Counted from the first letter of the stretch, positions 7,355-18,288 are shown. The stretch: DNA of 64,000 bases from JAGPUQ01 sp050179115 (GCA_050179115.1 JBFXFL010000001.1:93286-157285), one strand, 5' to 3'. Notes: generated from the letters alone by a model not told the origin. Program-made: numbers and translations.

Positions 7355-8617
7355 ATGACCCGCTGGATCGATGCCAGCGAGGTCGCGCGCCTGCTGGCCC
7401 CCGGCATGACGGTGTTCGTGGCGGGCGGCACCAGCGAACCCCGCGCCATTGGCCGCGCGCTGCGGGAAACACCCGCGGCGAGCGCCGGCGTGACCTATGT
7501 GGGCGCGGTGTTGCCCGGCGCCCAGGCCACCCCATTTGCCGACCTGCACCCGGATTCGCGATTGCTGACCTGCATGCTCACTGCCGGACTGCGCGATCTT
7601 CACGCCGCAGGCCGCGTGGCACTGGTACCCCTGCAATACCGCGCCATCTACGACTGGCTGGAGCGCGAGGTGCCGGTCGATATTGCGATGCTTCAGGTCG
7701 CCGCGCCCGATGCCGATGGCCTGTGCTCCTTCGGCCTGCGCGTGGATTTCGCACCCGCCGTGCTGCCGCGCGCAGGACTGGTAATCGCCGAGATCAACCG
7801 CGCCCTGCCCGCTCCGCCCGGCTGTCCTAAAATTCCGCTGGCGGCCATCCACTACGCGATAGCGGTGGATCGCCCCCCGCGCACGGAACCACGTTCCGAA
7901 ATCGATGCCACCGCGCGCGCCGCCGGCGCCGCAATCGCGCAATGGGTACGCGACGGCGACTGCCTCGAGGTGGGCGTGGGCGCGATTCCGGATGCGGCGC
8001 TCGCCGCCCTCGCCGAACACAACGATCTGGGCGTGCATTCCGGCATGATCTCCCACGGTGTCGTCGAGCTGGCGCGGCGCGGTGTCATCACCGGCGCCGC
8101 CAAGTCCATCGACCGTGGTCATATCGTCACCGGATTTCTGGCCGGAGACGCGGAAAGCTACGCCTGGGCGGCAACGGCGCCGGAATTGCGGTTCAAACCC
8201 GTGAACTACACCCACGATCACAGCGTGCTCGCCAGCATCGACAACTTCGTTGCCATCAACTCCGCCATCGAGGTGGATCTGTTCGGCCAGGTGAATGCCG
8301 AGATGATCGGCGGCCGCCAGCACAGCGGCACCGGCGGCGGCGTCGATTTCATGCGCGGCGCGGTGCGTTCGCGCGGCGGCCGCTCCATCATCGCGCTGGC
8401 CGCCACCGCCGCGCGCGGCACCATTTCGCGCATCGTCCCCGCGCTGGCGCAGGGCACGGTGGCCACGGCGTTGCGCACCGACGCCGATATTTTCGTCACC
8501 GAATACGGCGCGGCCCAGGTGCGCCATCTCGACACCGAGGCGCGGGCCCGCGCCCTGATCGAAATCGCCGCGCCGGAATTTCGCGACGGACTGCGTGCAG
8601 CCTGGGCACGGCGCTGA
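7355..8617 (+). CDS. Acetyl-CoA hydrolase/transferase family protein (second paralogue)
   Basis: A 420-residue CoA-transferase of the same family as the gene at 1-1281. It shares 'TVFVAGGTSEPRA', 'PVNYTHDHSVLASIDNFVAIN', 'SAIEVDLFGQVNAE', 'GGGVDFMRGA', 'RSRGGRSIIALAATA' and 'FVTEYGAAQVR'. It should exchange CoA between acyl-CoA and a free acid. It starts right after the monooxygenase remnant and is followed by the PNPOx-like gene 73 bases downstream, perhaps one transcript. The two paralogues differ throughout, so this is not a recent duplication. Confidence 0.87.
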   Translation: MTRWIDASEVARLLAPGMTVFVAGGTSEPRAIGRALRETPAASAGVTYVGAVLPGAQATPFADLHPDSRLLTCMLTAGLRDLHAAGRVALVPLQYRAIYDWLEREVPVDIAMLQVAAPDADGLCSFGLRVDFAPAVLPRAGLVIAEINRALPAPPGCPKIPLAAIHYAIAVDRPPRTEPRSEIDATARAAGAAIAQWVRDGDCLEVGVGAIPDAALAALAEHNDLGVHSGMISHGVVELARRGVITGAAKSIDRGHIVTGFLAGDAESYAWAATAPELRFKPVNYTHDHSVLASIDNFVAINSAIEVDLFGQVNAEMIGGRQHSGTGGGVDFMRGAVRSRGGRSIIALAATAARGTISRIVPALAQGTVATALRTDADIFVTEYGAAQVRHLDTEARARALIEIAAPEFRDGLRAAWARR

Positions 8618-8618
8618 T

Positions 8619-8645
8619 GCGCGCCGGCTATTGCGCATTTTGGAT
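8619..8645 (+). terminator. Weak hairpin after the CoA-transferase
   Basis: ATGCGC and GCGCAT arms flank a ten-base loop and are followed by TTTT. The stem is short, so it may only reduce read-through into the next gene. Confidence 0.35.
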
Positions 8646-8690
8646 ACAGCCATCCCGCAAACAAGCCATAACAAATCAACAGGAGAGGAC

Positions 8691-9347
8691 ATGAGCGAGC
8701 TCTACGGCGACCAGCACCGCGCGCTGCAGGACCGGTTTCAAACCCGCAAGATGGCGGATCGCATCGAACAGACCATCGTCAGTGATCAACTGTCGGAGCA
8801 GGGCAAGGCCTTTATCGCGTCCCGCGACATGTTTTTCCTGTCCACGGTGGATCACCAGGGCCGCCCCACGGTGTCCTACAAGGGCGGCGATCCGGGTTTC
8901 GTGAAAGTGCTGGATGACCGCACCCTCGCCTTCCCCAGCTACGACGGCAACGGCATGTTCTTCTCGATGGGCAACATCGCGGGCAACGCGCAGGTCGGGT
9001 TGCTGCTGATGGATTTCGAGCAGCCGTTCCGCATGCGCATTCAGGGCACGGCCTCGGTGTGCGCCGATGATCCACTGCTGGCGGAGTACCAGGAGGCGGA
9101 CCTGATCGTCCGAGTGGCGGTGAGCCAGACCTGGATCAACTGCCCGCGCTATATCCACAAGTACCGCAGGGAAACGCCCTCCCGCTATGTCCCACGCAAG
9201 GATTGCGAGACGCCCTATGCGGAATGGAAGCGCATCGATTTTCTGCAGGACGCGCTCGCGCGCCGGGATGAAGGCAAAACCGCCGCCCAGGGCGGAACCC
9301 TGACGATGGAAGAATGGGCGGCCAAGGTGCAGCGCGGCGAGGGTTGA
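8691..9347 (+). CDS. Pyridoxamine 5'-phosphate oxidase-like flavin-binding protein
   Basis: A protein of about 218 residues with a PNPOx split-barrel core. Typical segments are 'MFFLSTVDHQGRPTVSYKGG' near residue 50, 'LAFPSYDGNGMFFSMGNI', and 'VGLLLMDFEQPFRMRIQGTA'. Such proteins bind FMN or F420 and reduce small molecules; no substrate can be named. The C-terminal tail is charged ('IDFLQDALARRDEGK'). ATG at 8691 follows a strong AGGAGAGG. It lies next to a CoA-transferase in a region rich in catabolic enzymes. Confidence 0.85.
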   Translation: MSELYGDQHRALQDRFQTRKMADRIEQTIVSDQLSEQGKAFIASRDMFFLSTVDHQGRPTVSYKGGDPGFVKVLDDRTLAFPSYDGNGMFFSMGNIAGNAQVGLLLMDFEQPFRMRIQGTASVCADDPLLAEYQEADLIVRVAVSQTWINCPRYIHKYRRETPSRYVPRKDCETPYAEWKRIDFLQDALARRDEGKTAAQGGTLTMEEWAAKVQRGEG

Positions 9348-9475
9348 CGGTTTTGACCTGCGCTGTGCTGCGGCGTGCAGCAGCCAGAATTTTGTCCGAT
9401 ATCCAATACACATTGGAGAAATCCAACAGGCTGTCAGTGTGATGCCACAATGCGAGAACTGACCCCTTTCGGCTC

Positions 9476-10141
9476 TCACACCCGCGTCTCTCCGCCGTGC
9501 AGCAGGTCACCGATCACCACCGAGTCATGTACGTTCGCCGCCGTCGCCACCACGCTGTGGATCAGCTTCGTCTGGCTGTCGACGCCGATGTGCGCCTTCA
9601 TCCCGAAGTACCACTGGCTACCTTTCCGGGTCTGGTGCATCTCTGGATCCCGCTCCTTCTTTTGGTTCTTGGTCGACCTCGGCGCATTGATGATGGTCGC
9701 ATCGACAATCGTGCCACGTGCAACCTGTAGACCGTTTTCCTTCAGATAGGCGTTGACCCGATGGAACAACTGGTCACCCAGATTATGTCGCTCCATCAGG
9801 TGGCGGAACTTGCACAGCGTCGTTTCATCGGGGACAGGTTCGCGGCCCAGATCGATGCCGACGAAGGCGCGCAGCGCCCGGGAATCATAGAGCGCTTCTT
9901 CGGCGCCGGGATCCGACAGGTTGAACCAATGCTGGAGGAAGTAGATCCGCAACATCCGCTCGACGCCGACCGGCCGGCGGCCGGCACCCTGTGGGTTGGG
10001 ATAGAACGGTTCAATGGCAGCGGTCAGTTCCCGCCACGGAATGATGCGTTCCATCTCGTCGAGAAATTGTTCCTTGCGGGTCTTCTTGCGGAACTTCTCG
10101 AAGCTTTCCTCGGCGAAGGTTTGCTGCCGCATGTGCTCCAC
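9476..10141 (-). pseudogene. IS5-type transposase, C-terminally truncated
   Basis: A 221-residue frame is the N-terminal two-thirds of an IS5-family DDE transposase. The DUF772 helix region 'GVERMLRIYFLQHWFNLSD' and 'GREPVPDETTLCKFRHLMER' lead into the RNase-H part with 'GTIVDATIINAPRSTKN' and 'YFGMKAHIGVDSQTKLIHSV'. It stops after 'DLLHGGETRV', about 100 residues short of the family length, so the last acidic catalytic residue is lost and the protein is inactive. I could not find the terminal inverted repeats. It sits next to an orphan gene and marks an island edge. Confidence 0.85.
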
Positions 10142-10231
10142 TCTCCTAGCCGTTTCCGTTGCGTGTATTATCGCCTATAGTGCGAAATAATCAGAGTTTC
10201 CTATAGTTATGCATCTCAAGGGTAGGTCTGT

Positions 10232-11143
10232 GTGAGTACTGACATTCGCACCAAGGGAGCCGAACTCGCAAAGCTCCTAGAGCAGATGACCCCACAGGAG
10301 CGAGATCGTATTAGCGCAAAAAACATAAAGCAGACTGAGGCGGAATACCTGCGTTTCCTTGAAGCGTACGGTCGAAGCGAATGCTATCTGTGCAAGCGGC
10401 CGTTCACGTCCTTCAGTAAGAAGACGCCATGTATTCACTGGTTTCTAAAACCAAAGGGACTTAAGAAACGCGATCTCGTGTCGGTAGCAAATCGTTATGG
10501 TGTGTTTCAAATACAAACCTACCTGCGATGGGTCGCAAATCAAGAAGGATTTGCCAAACACATCAACGATATTCCGGAAGAAGGAACGGGAACGAAACTA
10601 GTTGAGCTCACCATCCGTTACCGCAATCTAGAGTGGTCGTTCTCGTGCGCAGAGTCCGATTATTTGGGTCATAAATCGTCGCAACATACGAAGCACCCAC
10701 ATTATCATCTACAAATGCGCGTCGATAAACGTCCCTTTGTTGATTACAACGACCTGCATCTGCCACTTACAGAAGGAGATATTCTGAGTATAGAGGCAAG
10801 GCGACGCTTGCCACATATTGTCAAACACAAGTTTCCCTATGGCGAAGGAATGAGCGAGGTGCTGAACGAAAACACTGTTGAGGCACTAGTCAACAACAGC
10901 GGCGGATACAGTACTAACCCCGAGGATGCACCACTTCATTTTGATACCCTCGTAATGGCTGACGAAGGCACAACTATTAAGGGCGAAGATCTCTATAATC
11001 TTATTCAAGAAGCAAAGGAGAAAGGCGTAACGGTTGCCAGTTTGATGCACAAGTTGCCAAACGCTAGTACGCGAGTCCTCGTAACGCCGGGTCCGGGTGT
11101 TGTAGAACAAGCACCCCGTAAAGGTCGAAAGAAAGATGCATAA
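10232..11143 (+). CDS. Orphan hypothetical protein with CxxC and His-rich segments
   Basis: I do not recognise this 303-residue protein. It starts at a GTG (10232) after AGGGTAGGT. Around residues 51-71 are 'CYLCKRP' and 'TPCIHW', a possible zinc-binding knuckle. Around residues 150-164 a histidine cluster reads 'HKSSQHTKHPHYHLQMR'. The C-terminus is basic ('APRKGRKKDA'). It has no signal peptide or membrane segment. Its codons are clearly more AT-rich than its neighbours' and it lies beside a broken IS5 transposase, so it was probably acquired. It could be a nuclease-like or regulatory protein, but no catalytic motif supports a choice. Confidence 0.7.
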   Translation: MSTDIRTKGAELAKLLEQMTPQERDRISAKNIKQTEAEYLRFLEAYGRSECYLCKRPFTSFSKKTPCIHWFLKPKGLKKRDLVSVANRYGVFQIQTYLRWVANQEGFAKHINDIPEEGTGTKLVELTIRYRNLEWSFSCAESDYLGHKSSQHTKHPHYHLQMRVDKRPFVDYNDLHLPLTEGDILSIEARRRLPHIVKHKFPYGEGMSEVLNENTVEALVNNSGGYSTNPEDAPLHFDTLVMADEGTTIKGEDLYNLIQEAKEKGVTVASLMHKLPNASTRVLVTPGPGVVEQAPRKGRKKDA

Positions 11144-11161
11144 CAATGCCATCAACCCGGA

Positions 11162-11202
11162 CAGTGAAAAGCGGCGCGCCTTCGTCGCCCCGCTTTTCAC
11201 TG
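11162..11202 (+). terminator. Long hairpin after the orphan gene
   Basis: Perfect 13-base arms (CAGTGAAAAGCGG and CCGCTTTTCACTG) surround a 15-base loop, 18 bases past the orphan gene's stop. There is no T run, so it may stabilise the mRNA end rather than act as a classical terminator. Confidence 0.55.
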
Positions 11203-11505
11203 CCGGTTATGGCGCACGACCCTTGCCGGGGGCGTGCATGCCGGGTCGGGCCACCCTTCGACCAAATGTCGTCGTTGAGCAATCACTTGCACAGTCCGTC
11301 GCCGCTCTTCCATGCGCCCCGCTACCGGCCAGCCGCCACGCACTTCCGGAACATTTCCATATAGCCCCCAGAGCCGCAGAAGGCCGCCCTTGTCTGGCAG
11401 CTTATTGAAAAACTGCTGCGGCAACCATCTGCTTCGTTGCGCGGTGCTCGCACCATCACCCATCTATCGGATAGGTCTCGGTCGCTGCACACCGTGGGCC
11501 GCGCA

Positions 11506-11542
11506 GCTGGCCGCCTCGCGACATTCTGAAACAGGCTGCTAG
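11506..11542 (-). repeat. Dispersed repeat, copy 1
   Basis: The minus strand begins CTAGCAGCCTGT and contains AATGTCGCG. It matches the plus strand at 34335-34371 at about 30 of 37 positions. It may be the scar or end of a mobile element. Confidence 0.55.
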
Positions 11543-11605
11543 AACATCCGTAAAGCTTAAACGACGGGTTCCCGACGTCACCCACAACGCCGGGAACCCG
11601 ATCAT

Positions 11606-13432
<1,827 letters not shown>

Positions 13433-13612
13433 GGCATCAGGCTCTGGTTATGGGTTGACTGTTGACGGCATCCACGGACGAAACTGATGCGCACATGGCG
13501 ACGCGCGGTCCGCAAACATGCCACCCTGTAAATTGACTGGCCCCCAACCAATAGCGCAAGCCGGGGAGCAGGTCAAGCCGGGGCGGCGCGCCCGCGGTTT
13601 CGCCACCGTCCG

Positions 13613-14224
13613 TCAGTGCCCGGGAGGCCTGAAACTTTTGCGTGCTCGCTCAACCCGGGCTCTGATGACACAGCCCTCGGCATGATCGTTGATCAGCCCC
13701 ATTGCCTGCATGAAGGCATAGGCCGTAGTCGGTCCGACAAATTTCCAGCCCAGCTTTTTCAGATCCTTTGCCAGCGCGAGCGATTCCGCCGAGGTCGAGG
13801 CAGTCTGCGGTTCCGCGAGCGGTTTCGCGCCCGGTTCGTAACGCCAGACGAAAGCCGCCAGAGAGCCTTCGCGCCGGGCGAGGTCCCGGGCCTGTCGGGC
13901 GTTGTTGATGACCGCCTCTATCTTGCCGCGGTGGCGGACGATGCCAGGGTCGTTGAGCAAGCGGGCACAGTCACGCTCGGTGAAGCGCGCAATCCTGTCG
14001 AAGTCGAAATCGTGGAAGGCGGCGCGAAAGTTCTCGCGCTTGGCCAAAATGGTGCGCCAGCTCAGTCCGGACTGAAAGCTTTCGAGGCTCAGTTTCTCGA
14101 ATAACCGATAATCGTCGCTGACCGGAAAGCCCCATTCGGTGTCGTGATAGGCAAGCATTTCGGGTGCAGCACCGCCCCAGCGGCAACGAGATTGGCCATC
14201 GTGGCCCACTGTGGTCGCGCTCAT
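13613..14224 (-). CDS. tag: DNA-3-methyladenine glycosylase I
   Basis: A 203-residue Tag enzyme, which removes 3-methyladenine from DNA in base-excision repair. It shows 'CRWGG' and 'YHDTEWGFP' near the N-terminus, the helix-hairpin-helix-like core 'LSLESFQSGLSWRTIL', and the C-terminal 'FVGPTTAYAFMQAMGLIND' with following His/Cys residues that bind zinc in the E. coli enzyme. The length is normal. It stands alone between unrelated genes. Confidence 0.93.
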   Translation of the reverse strand: MSATTVGHDGQSRCRWGGAAPEMLAYHDTEWGFPVSDDYRLFEKLSLESFQSGLSWRTILAKRENFRAAFHDFDFDRIARFTERDCARLLNDPGIVRHRGKIEAVINNARQARDLARREGSLAAFVWRYEPGAKPLAEPQTASTSAESLALAKDLKKLGWKFVGPTTAYAFMQAMGLINDHAEGCVIRARVERARKSFRPPGH

Positions 14225-14285
14225 GTACCGACTTCCCTCCGCTTGAATTTACGCAGTCGAGCAAAATTTTTATGTGCTCAGCTGC

Positions 14286-14945
14286 TTAACGGGGCTGTTT
14301 GGTGAGACGCAAATAGGGTTTCAGTGTCTTCCAGCCCTGAGCGAAAAGACCTTTTGCCTCTTCATCCGACACCGATGGCACGATGATGACGTCGTCACCG
14401 TTCTGCCAGTTCACCGGCGTGGCGACCTTGTGTTTCGCGGTCAGCTGCATGGAGTCCAGTACGCGCAGAATTTCATCGAAATTGCGGCCCGTGGTCATCG
14501 GATAGGTCAGCATCAGTTTGATCTTCTTGTCGGGACCGATGATGAACACCGAGCGCACGGTTGCGTTGGTGGCGGCGGTACGGCCCTCGGCGGTGCCGCT
14601 CTCGTCCGCCGGCAGCATGTTGTAAAGCTTGGCGACGGCGAGATCGTTGTCGCCAATCATTGGATAGTTCACCGCATGGCCCTGGGTTTCCTCGATGTCT
14701 TTTGCCCAGCGTGCGTGGCTGTCCACGGGGTCGACGCTGAGGCCGATGATCTTGCAGTTACGCTTGGCGAACTCCGGAGCCAGCTTGGCCATGTAGCCGA
14801 GCTCCGTCGTGCACACCGGGGTGAAATCCTTGGGATGCGAAAACAGGATGGCCCAGCCATCACCGATCCAGTTGTGGAAATCGATGGTGCCCTGGGTGGT
14901 AGCGGCGGTGAAGTTGGGGGCGGTGTCGTTGATTCGCAGTGACAT
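14286..14945 (-). CDS. 1-Cys peroxiredoxin (Prx6 type)
   Basis: A 219-residue peroxiredoxin. The peroxidatic cysteine lies in 'DFTPVCTTELGYMAKL' at about residue 45, and 'FSHPKDFTPVC' gives the conserved Pro-x3-Thr-x2-Cys pattern. The C-terminal domain 'LMLTYPMTTGRNFDEILRV' is typical of the Prx6/1-Cys subgroup. It reduces H2O2 and organic peroxides in the cytoplasm. It is transcribed divergently from the monooxygenase at 15214, a flavoenzyme likely to leak peroxide. Confidence 0.92.
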   Translation of the reverse strand: MSLRINDTAPNFTAATTQGTIDFHNWIGDGWAILFSHPKDFTPVCTTELGYMAKLAPEFAKRNCKIIGLSVDPVDSHARWAKDIEETQGHAVNYPMIGDNDLAVAKLYNMLPADESGTAEGRTAATNATVRSVFIIGPDKKIKLMLTYPMTTGRNFDEILRVLDSMQLTAKHKVATPVNWQNGDDVIIVPSVSDEEAKGLFAQGWKTLKPYLRLTKQPR

Positions 14946-15213
14946 GTCAGTGCTCCTTGGGGTTCAGTGACCCAATCTCTATGGGTATGTGTATGTTATC
15001 ACCCGAAAAAACCACCGTGCGAAGGAAACGAAACTGCCGGACGGCATCGCGATCCAAGGGGACCTTACATGTTCTAGCTCATTTGATACGATGGCGCGCC
15101 GAGTATTCACATTCCTGGCCCCTGTCCTTGCAGAAGGACACCGAGCGGCCGGCGAATCCATGTCGATAACGCTTCACCCGATACACCTTTGATAATGCTG
15201 AGAGGAAAGTTAT

Positions 15214-16860
15214 ATGTCTGATTCAAAAGGAAAAATTCTGGACGCCATCGTGGTCGGAACGGGGATGGCAGGCCTGTACATGATCAAACGCCTGAATGAC
15301 CAGGGCCTGAACATTCAGGCCTTCGAGGCCGGCTCCGGCGTCGGCGGCGCCTGGTTCTGGAACCGCTACCCAGGCTGCCGTGCCGACCTGCCCATCATCG
15401 AGTACTCCTACTCGTTCTCCAAGGAGCTGGAACAGGACTGGAACTGGACCGAGGTGATGGCCGGCCAGCCCGAAATCGAGCGGTACCTGAACCATGTGGC
15501 CGATCGTTTCGATCTGCGCAAGGACATCAAATTCGATACCAAGGTGACGGATTGCCTCTACGACGAAAAAAGCAATCTCTGGACCGTCAAGACCAACAAG
15601 GGCGAAACCTATACCGCCACTTACTGCATTCTGGCGACCGGCTGCCTGAACGAGCCCAACTACCCGGACTTCAAGAATGCGGATGCGTTCAAGGGTGAGA
15701 TATATCACACGGCCCAATGGCCCAGAGAAGGTGTCGATCTGACCGGCAAACGCGTCGCCATCGTCGGCTGCGGCTCATCCGGCGTGCAGGCCATCCCGCA
15801 GATCGCCAAGCAGGCCAAACAGCTGATCGCGTTCCAGCGCAGCCCGGTTTACACCTTCCCCGCCCGCAACGCGCCGATGAAGCCGGAATTTCTCGCGCAG
15901 GCGAAAAAGGATTATGCGGAGATTCGCGAACGGCAACGCAACAGCGAAATGGGCATTGCGAATTACAGCGGTCCCAGGAAAGAAGCGGACCCCAGCAAGC
16001 CGGCCAAGCCGAAGCCCAGCAAGAAAATCATGGAACTCACGCCGGAGCAGCGCAAGCAGGAAATCAAGGACTTCGGCATCAATGTGCTGTCTATGTACGC
16101 GGACACCTACTTCAACCGCGAAGCCAATGAGATCGCCTGCGAGCTCTACCGCGAGTATCTGAAGGAGACCCTTGCCGATCCGCAAAAGGCCGACGCCCTG
16201 TCGCCCAAGAACTATCCCCTGCACTGCAAGCGCCCGGTGATCGACACCGAATACTACGCAGCATTCCAGCGGGACAATGTCTCCATCGTCGATCTGCGCG
16301 CAACCCCGGTCGAGGAGGTCACTGCCAAGGGCCTGCGCACGACCCAGGCCGAATACGAATTCGACGTGCTGGTCTACGCCACCGGTTTCGACGCCATGAC
16401 CGGTACCATCAAGCGCATGAACATTCGCGGGCGCCATAACCAACTCCTGGCCGACAAGTGGAAAGACGGGCCGCGCATGTACATGGGTTTGCAGAGCGTG
16501 GGCTTCCCCAACTTCTTTACCGTTACCGGCCCCGGCAGCCCCTCGGTGGTGAGCAATGTGCTGCACTCCATCGAGCAGCACGTGGAATGGATCGATGCCT
16601 GCATAGCCCATCTGCGCAAAAACCATATCAGGACCATCGAGCCACAACAGGCCGCCGAAGACGCCTGGGTCGAGCATGTGAACAAGGCAGCGGAGGGCTC
16701 CATGATGACGGCGCCGACCTGTAATTCCTGGTATCTCGGTACCAACATCGAAGGTAAGCCGCGCGGTTTCATGCCTTATCTGGCGGGCACCAAGACCTAC
16801 CGCCAGGAGTGTGAAGAAGTCGTGGCCAAGGGTTATGAGGGCTTTGCTCTGGCCAGCTGA
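15214..16860 (+). CDS. Baeyer-Villiger monooxygenase, cyclohexanone monooxygenase-like (short form)
   Basis: A 548-residue FAD/NADPH monooxygenase without the N-terminal extension of the other two. It has 'VVGTGMAGLYMIKRL' for FAD, 'GGAWFWNRYPGCRAD', the fingerprint 'FKGEIYHTAQWP', and 'VAIVGCGSSGVQAIPQ' for NADPH. 'FDVLVYATGFDAMTG' and 'VTGPGSPSVVSN' match cyclohexanone monooxygenase. It should act on cyclic or linear ketones. The start follows GAGAGGAAAG. A terminator at 16908-16944 closes the transcript. A 3-hydroxyisobutyrate dehydrogenase-like gene follows on the same strand. Confidence 0.92.
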   Translation: MSDSKGKILDAIVVGTGMAGLYMIKRLNDQGLNIQAFEAGSGVGGAWFWNRYPGCRADLPIIEYSYSFSKELEQDWNWTEVMAGQPEIERYLNHVADRFDLRKDIKFDTKVTDCLYDEKSNLWTVKTNKGETYTATYCILATGCLNEPNYPDFKNADAFKGEIYHTAQWPREGVDLTGKRVAIVGCGSSGVQAIPQIAKQAKQLIAFQRSPVYTFPARNAPMKPEFLAQAKKDYAEIRERQRNSEMGIANYSGPRKEADPSKPAKPKPSKKIMELTPEQRKQEIKDFGINVLSMYADTYFNREANEIACELYREYLKETLADPQKADALSPKNYPLHCKRPVIDTEYYAAFQRDNVSIVDLRATPVEEVTAKGLRTTQAEYEFDVLVYATGFDAMTGTIKRMNIRGRHNQLLADKWKDGPRMYMGLQSVGFPNFFTVTGPGSPSVVSNVLHSIEQHVEWIDACIAHLRKNHIRTIEPQQAAEDAWVEHVNKAAEGSMMTAPTCNSWYLGTNIEGKPRGFMPYLAGTKTYRQECEEVVAKGYEGFALAS

Positions 16861-16907
16861 CCGGCCAATTGACCGACGGGGCGCCTGCCCACGCAGGCAT
16901 CCTCGAA

Positions 16908-16944
16908 AGCATCGTCATCCCTGCAGGTGACGGTGCTTTTTTTT
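16908..16944 (+). terminator. Intrinsic terminator after the short-form monooxygenase
   Basis: AGCATCGTCATC pairs (two G-U) with GGTGACGGTGCT around a short loop and is followed directly by eight T. This is a textbook Rho-independent terminator. Confidence 0.85.
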
Positions 16945-16990
16945 GGCCTGGACAAGACGGGCTTCACGATCATAAAAATGGGAGCAGCCA

Positions 16991-17884
16991 ATGAAAATCG
17001 CATTTATCGGCATCGGCAACATGGGCGGCCCCATGTGCCGCAACATCCTCAGGAACAGCGACCATGAGGTGATGGTTTTCGATCTGAGCGACGCTGCGGT
17101 GGCGCGCTGCACGGAGCTGGGCGCCACGGCAGGCGCATCACCGCGGGCGGTGGCCGCCGACGCGGATGTCGTCATGACGTCGCTGCCGCATCCGCGCGAT
17201 GTGGAACAGGTGGTTCTCGGCGCCAATGGCATTGCCGAGAGCATCAAACCCGGTGCGGTGTACTGCGATCTCAGCACCAATTCACCGCTGATGGTGCGCC
17301 GGCTCTCGGCGGCGCTGGCACAGCAGGGCGTCAGCATGCTGGACGCCCCGGTCAGCGGCGGTGTGGTCGCGGCCGACAAGGCCACGCTTGCGGTGATGGT
17401 GGGCGGCGACCGCGCAACCTTCGACAGGCTGGATCCGGTATTTCAATGCATTGGCAACAATGTGGTGTATTGCGGCGGCACCGGTACCGGCTGTGTGGCC
17501 AAGATCGCCAACAACCTGATTGCCTTTTGCAACATGGCGGCCAGTGCCGAAGGGCTGATGCTGGGCGTCGCCGCCGGTATCGACCTCGAAGTGCTCAATC
17601 AGGTGATTCGAAACAGCAGCGGCAACAGCATGACGTTTCGCGCGGTGGTCAAAAATGCCAAGTCCGGCGACTGGACCCCCAGTTTTTCCATCGGTCTTGC
17701 CTACAAGGACATGCATCTTGCTCTGGAGCTGGCCGATGAGCTCGGCATGCCTCTGATGCTGAGCCCGACGGTCCACAATCTGATGCGCATGGCCAAGGGG
17801 CTGGGTTACGAGCAGAACGATGCCACGGCGATACTGCGGGTTTATGAAGACACGATGAAGATGCAGTTAAAACTTCCCCTCTGA
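16991..17884 (+). CDS. 3-hydroxyisobutyrate dehydrogenase-like beta-hydroxyacid dehydrogenase
   Basis: A 297-residue member of the NAD(P)-dependent beta-hydroxyacid dehydrogenase family. The Rossmann motif 'FIGIGNMGGPMCRNI' opens the protein; the substrate loop 'MLDAPVSGG' lies near residue 120; the catalytic lysine helix 'GTGCVAKIANNLIAFCNM' lies near residue 170. It oxidises a short beta-hydroxy acid to the semialdehyde; the exact acid cannot be read. The ATG follows GGGAG. It lies 106 bases downstream of the monooxygenase's terminator, so it probably has its own promoter. Confidence 0.88.
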   Translation: MKIAFIGIGNMGGPMCRNILRNSDHEVMVFDLSDAAVARCTELGATAGASPRAVAADADVVMTSLPHPRDVEQVVLGANGIAESIKPGAVYCDLSTNSPLMVRRLSAALAQQGVSMLDAPVSGGVVAADKATLAVMVGGDRATFDRLDPVFQCIGNNVVYCGGTGTGCVAKIANNLIAFCNMAASAEGLMLGVAAGIDLEVLNQVIRNSSGNSMTFRAVVKNAKSGDWTPSFSIGLAYKDMHLALELADELGMPLMLSPTVHNLMRMAKGLGYEQNDATAILRVYEDTMKMQLKLPL

Positions 17885-17910
17885 AACGAACGATTCAGCA
17901 GCTTGCCGAT

Positions 17911-18288
17911 TCACGCATCTTCCACCGGCCATACCTCGGCCAGGACGCGAAACGCACTGGCGGCAACCGGCCAGCCGGCATAGTGCGCGGCGTGGATGAT
18001 CATCGCCTCCAGCTGCTCGCGGCTCACGCCCAGGTTTTTGGCGCCGGGGAAGTGGATACGCTGCTCCGCTTCCCGATTGAGCGCGACCAGAATGGTGCAG
18101 GTGAGCAGGGAGCGCAGTTCCAGCGGGATCTCCTCGCCCTGCCAGACATCCCCAAACAGATGCTCCATGGTGTACCGAGTGAATTTTTCCGGGATCGCGG
18201 CCCGGACCGATTTGGCCTGGCGCTCCTGACCTTCGGTCAGCTTCTTGAAAAACGCGATGCCTTTTTCCCGCTTTTTTTCGTCTGTCAT
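17911..18288 (-). CDS. Carboxymuconolactone decarboxylase family protein
   Basis: A protein of about 125 residues of the CMD/AhpD-like fold. It has 'RSLLTCTILVALNREAEQ' and the helix 'LGVSREQLEAMIIHAAHYAG', which match gamma-carboxymuconolactone decarboxylases. The redox CxxC of AhpD is absent. The role may be decarboxylation of a catabolic lactone, in keeping with the ketone-oxidising genes around it, but this is inference. ATG at 18288 follows GGAG; longer frames upstream lack support. Confidence 0.82.
   Translation of the reverse strand: MTDEKKREKGIAFFKKLTEGQERQAKSVRAAIPEKFTRYTMEHLFGDVWQGEEIPLELRSLLTCTILVALNREAEQRIHFPGAKNLGVSREQLEAMIIHAAHYAGWPVAASAFRVLAEVWPVEDA

Larger units (their letters stand above)
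11144..11605. other. Gene-free island edge with a hairpin and a dispersed repeat
   Basis: No convincing gene lies here. The stretch holds a 13-bp-stem hairpin just after the orphan gene (11162-11202) and a 37-base repeat (11506-11542) that recurs in the lon-cca gap. Confidence 0.5.

Noticed and set aside
7205..8692. A 495-codon open frame on the minus strand opposite the CoA-transferase and start of the PNPOx gene
   Set aside because: It is the antisense of well-supported genes in GC-rich DNA; its protein is low in hydrophobic cores and full of Gly, Arg, His and Gln, and matches no family.
9348..10231. Terminal inverted repeats of the IS5 element
   Set aside because: I searched both flanks of the truncated transposase and found no matching pair, so I do not mark element ends.
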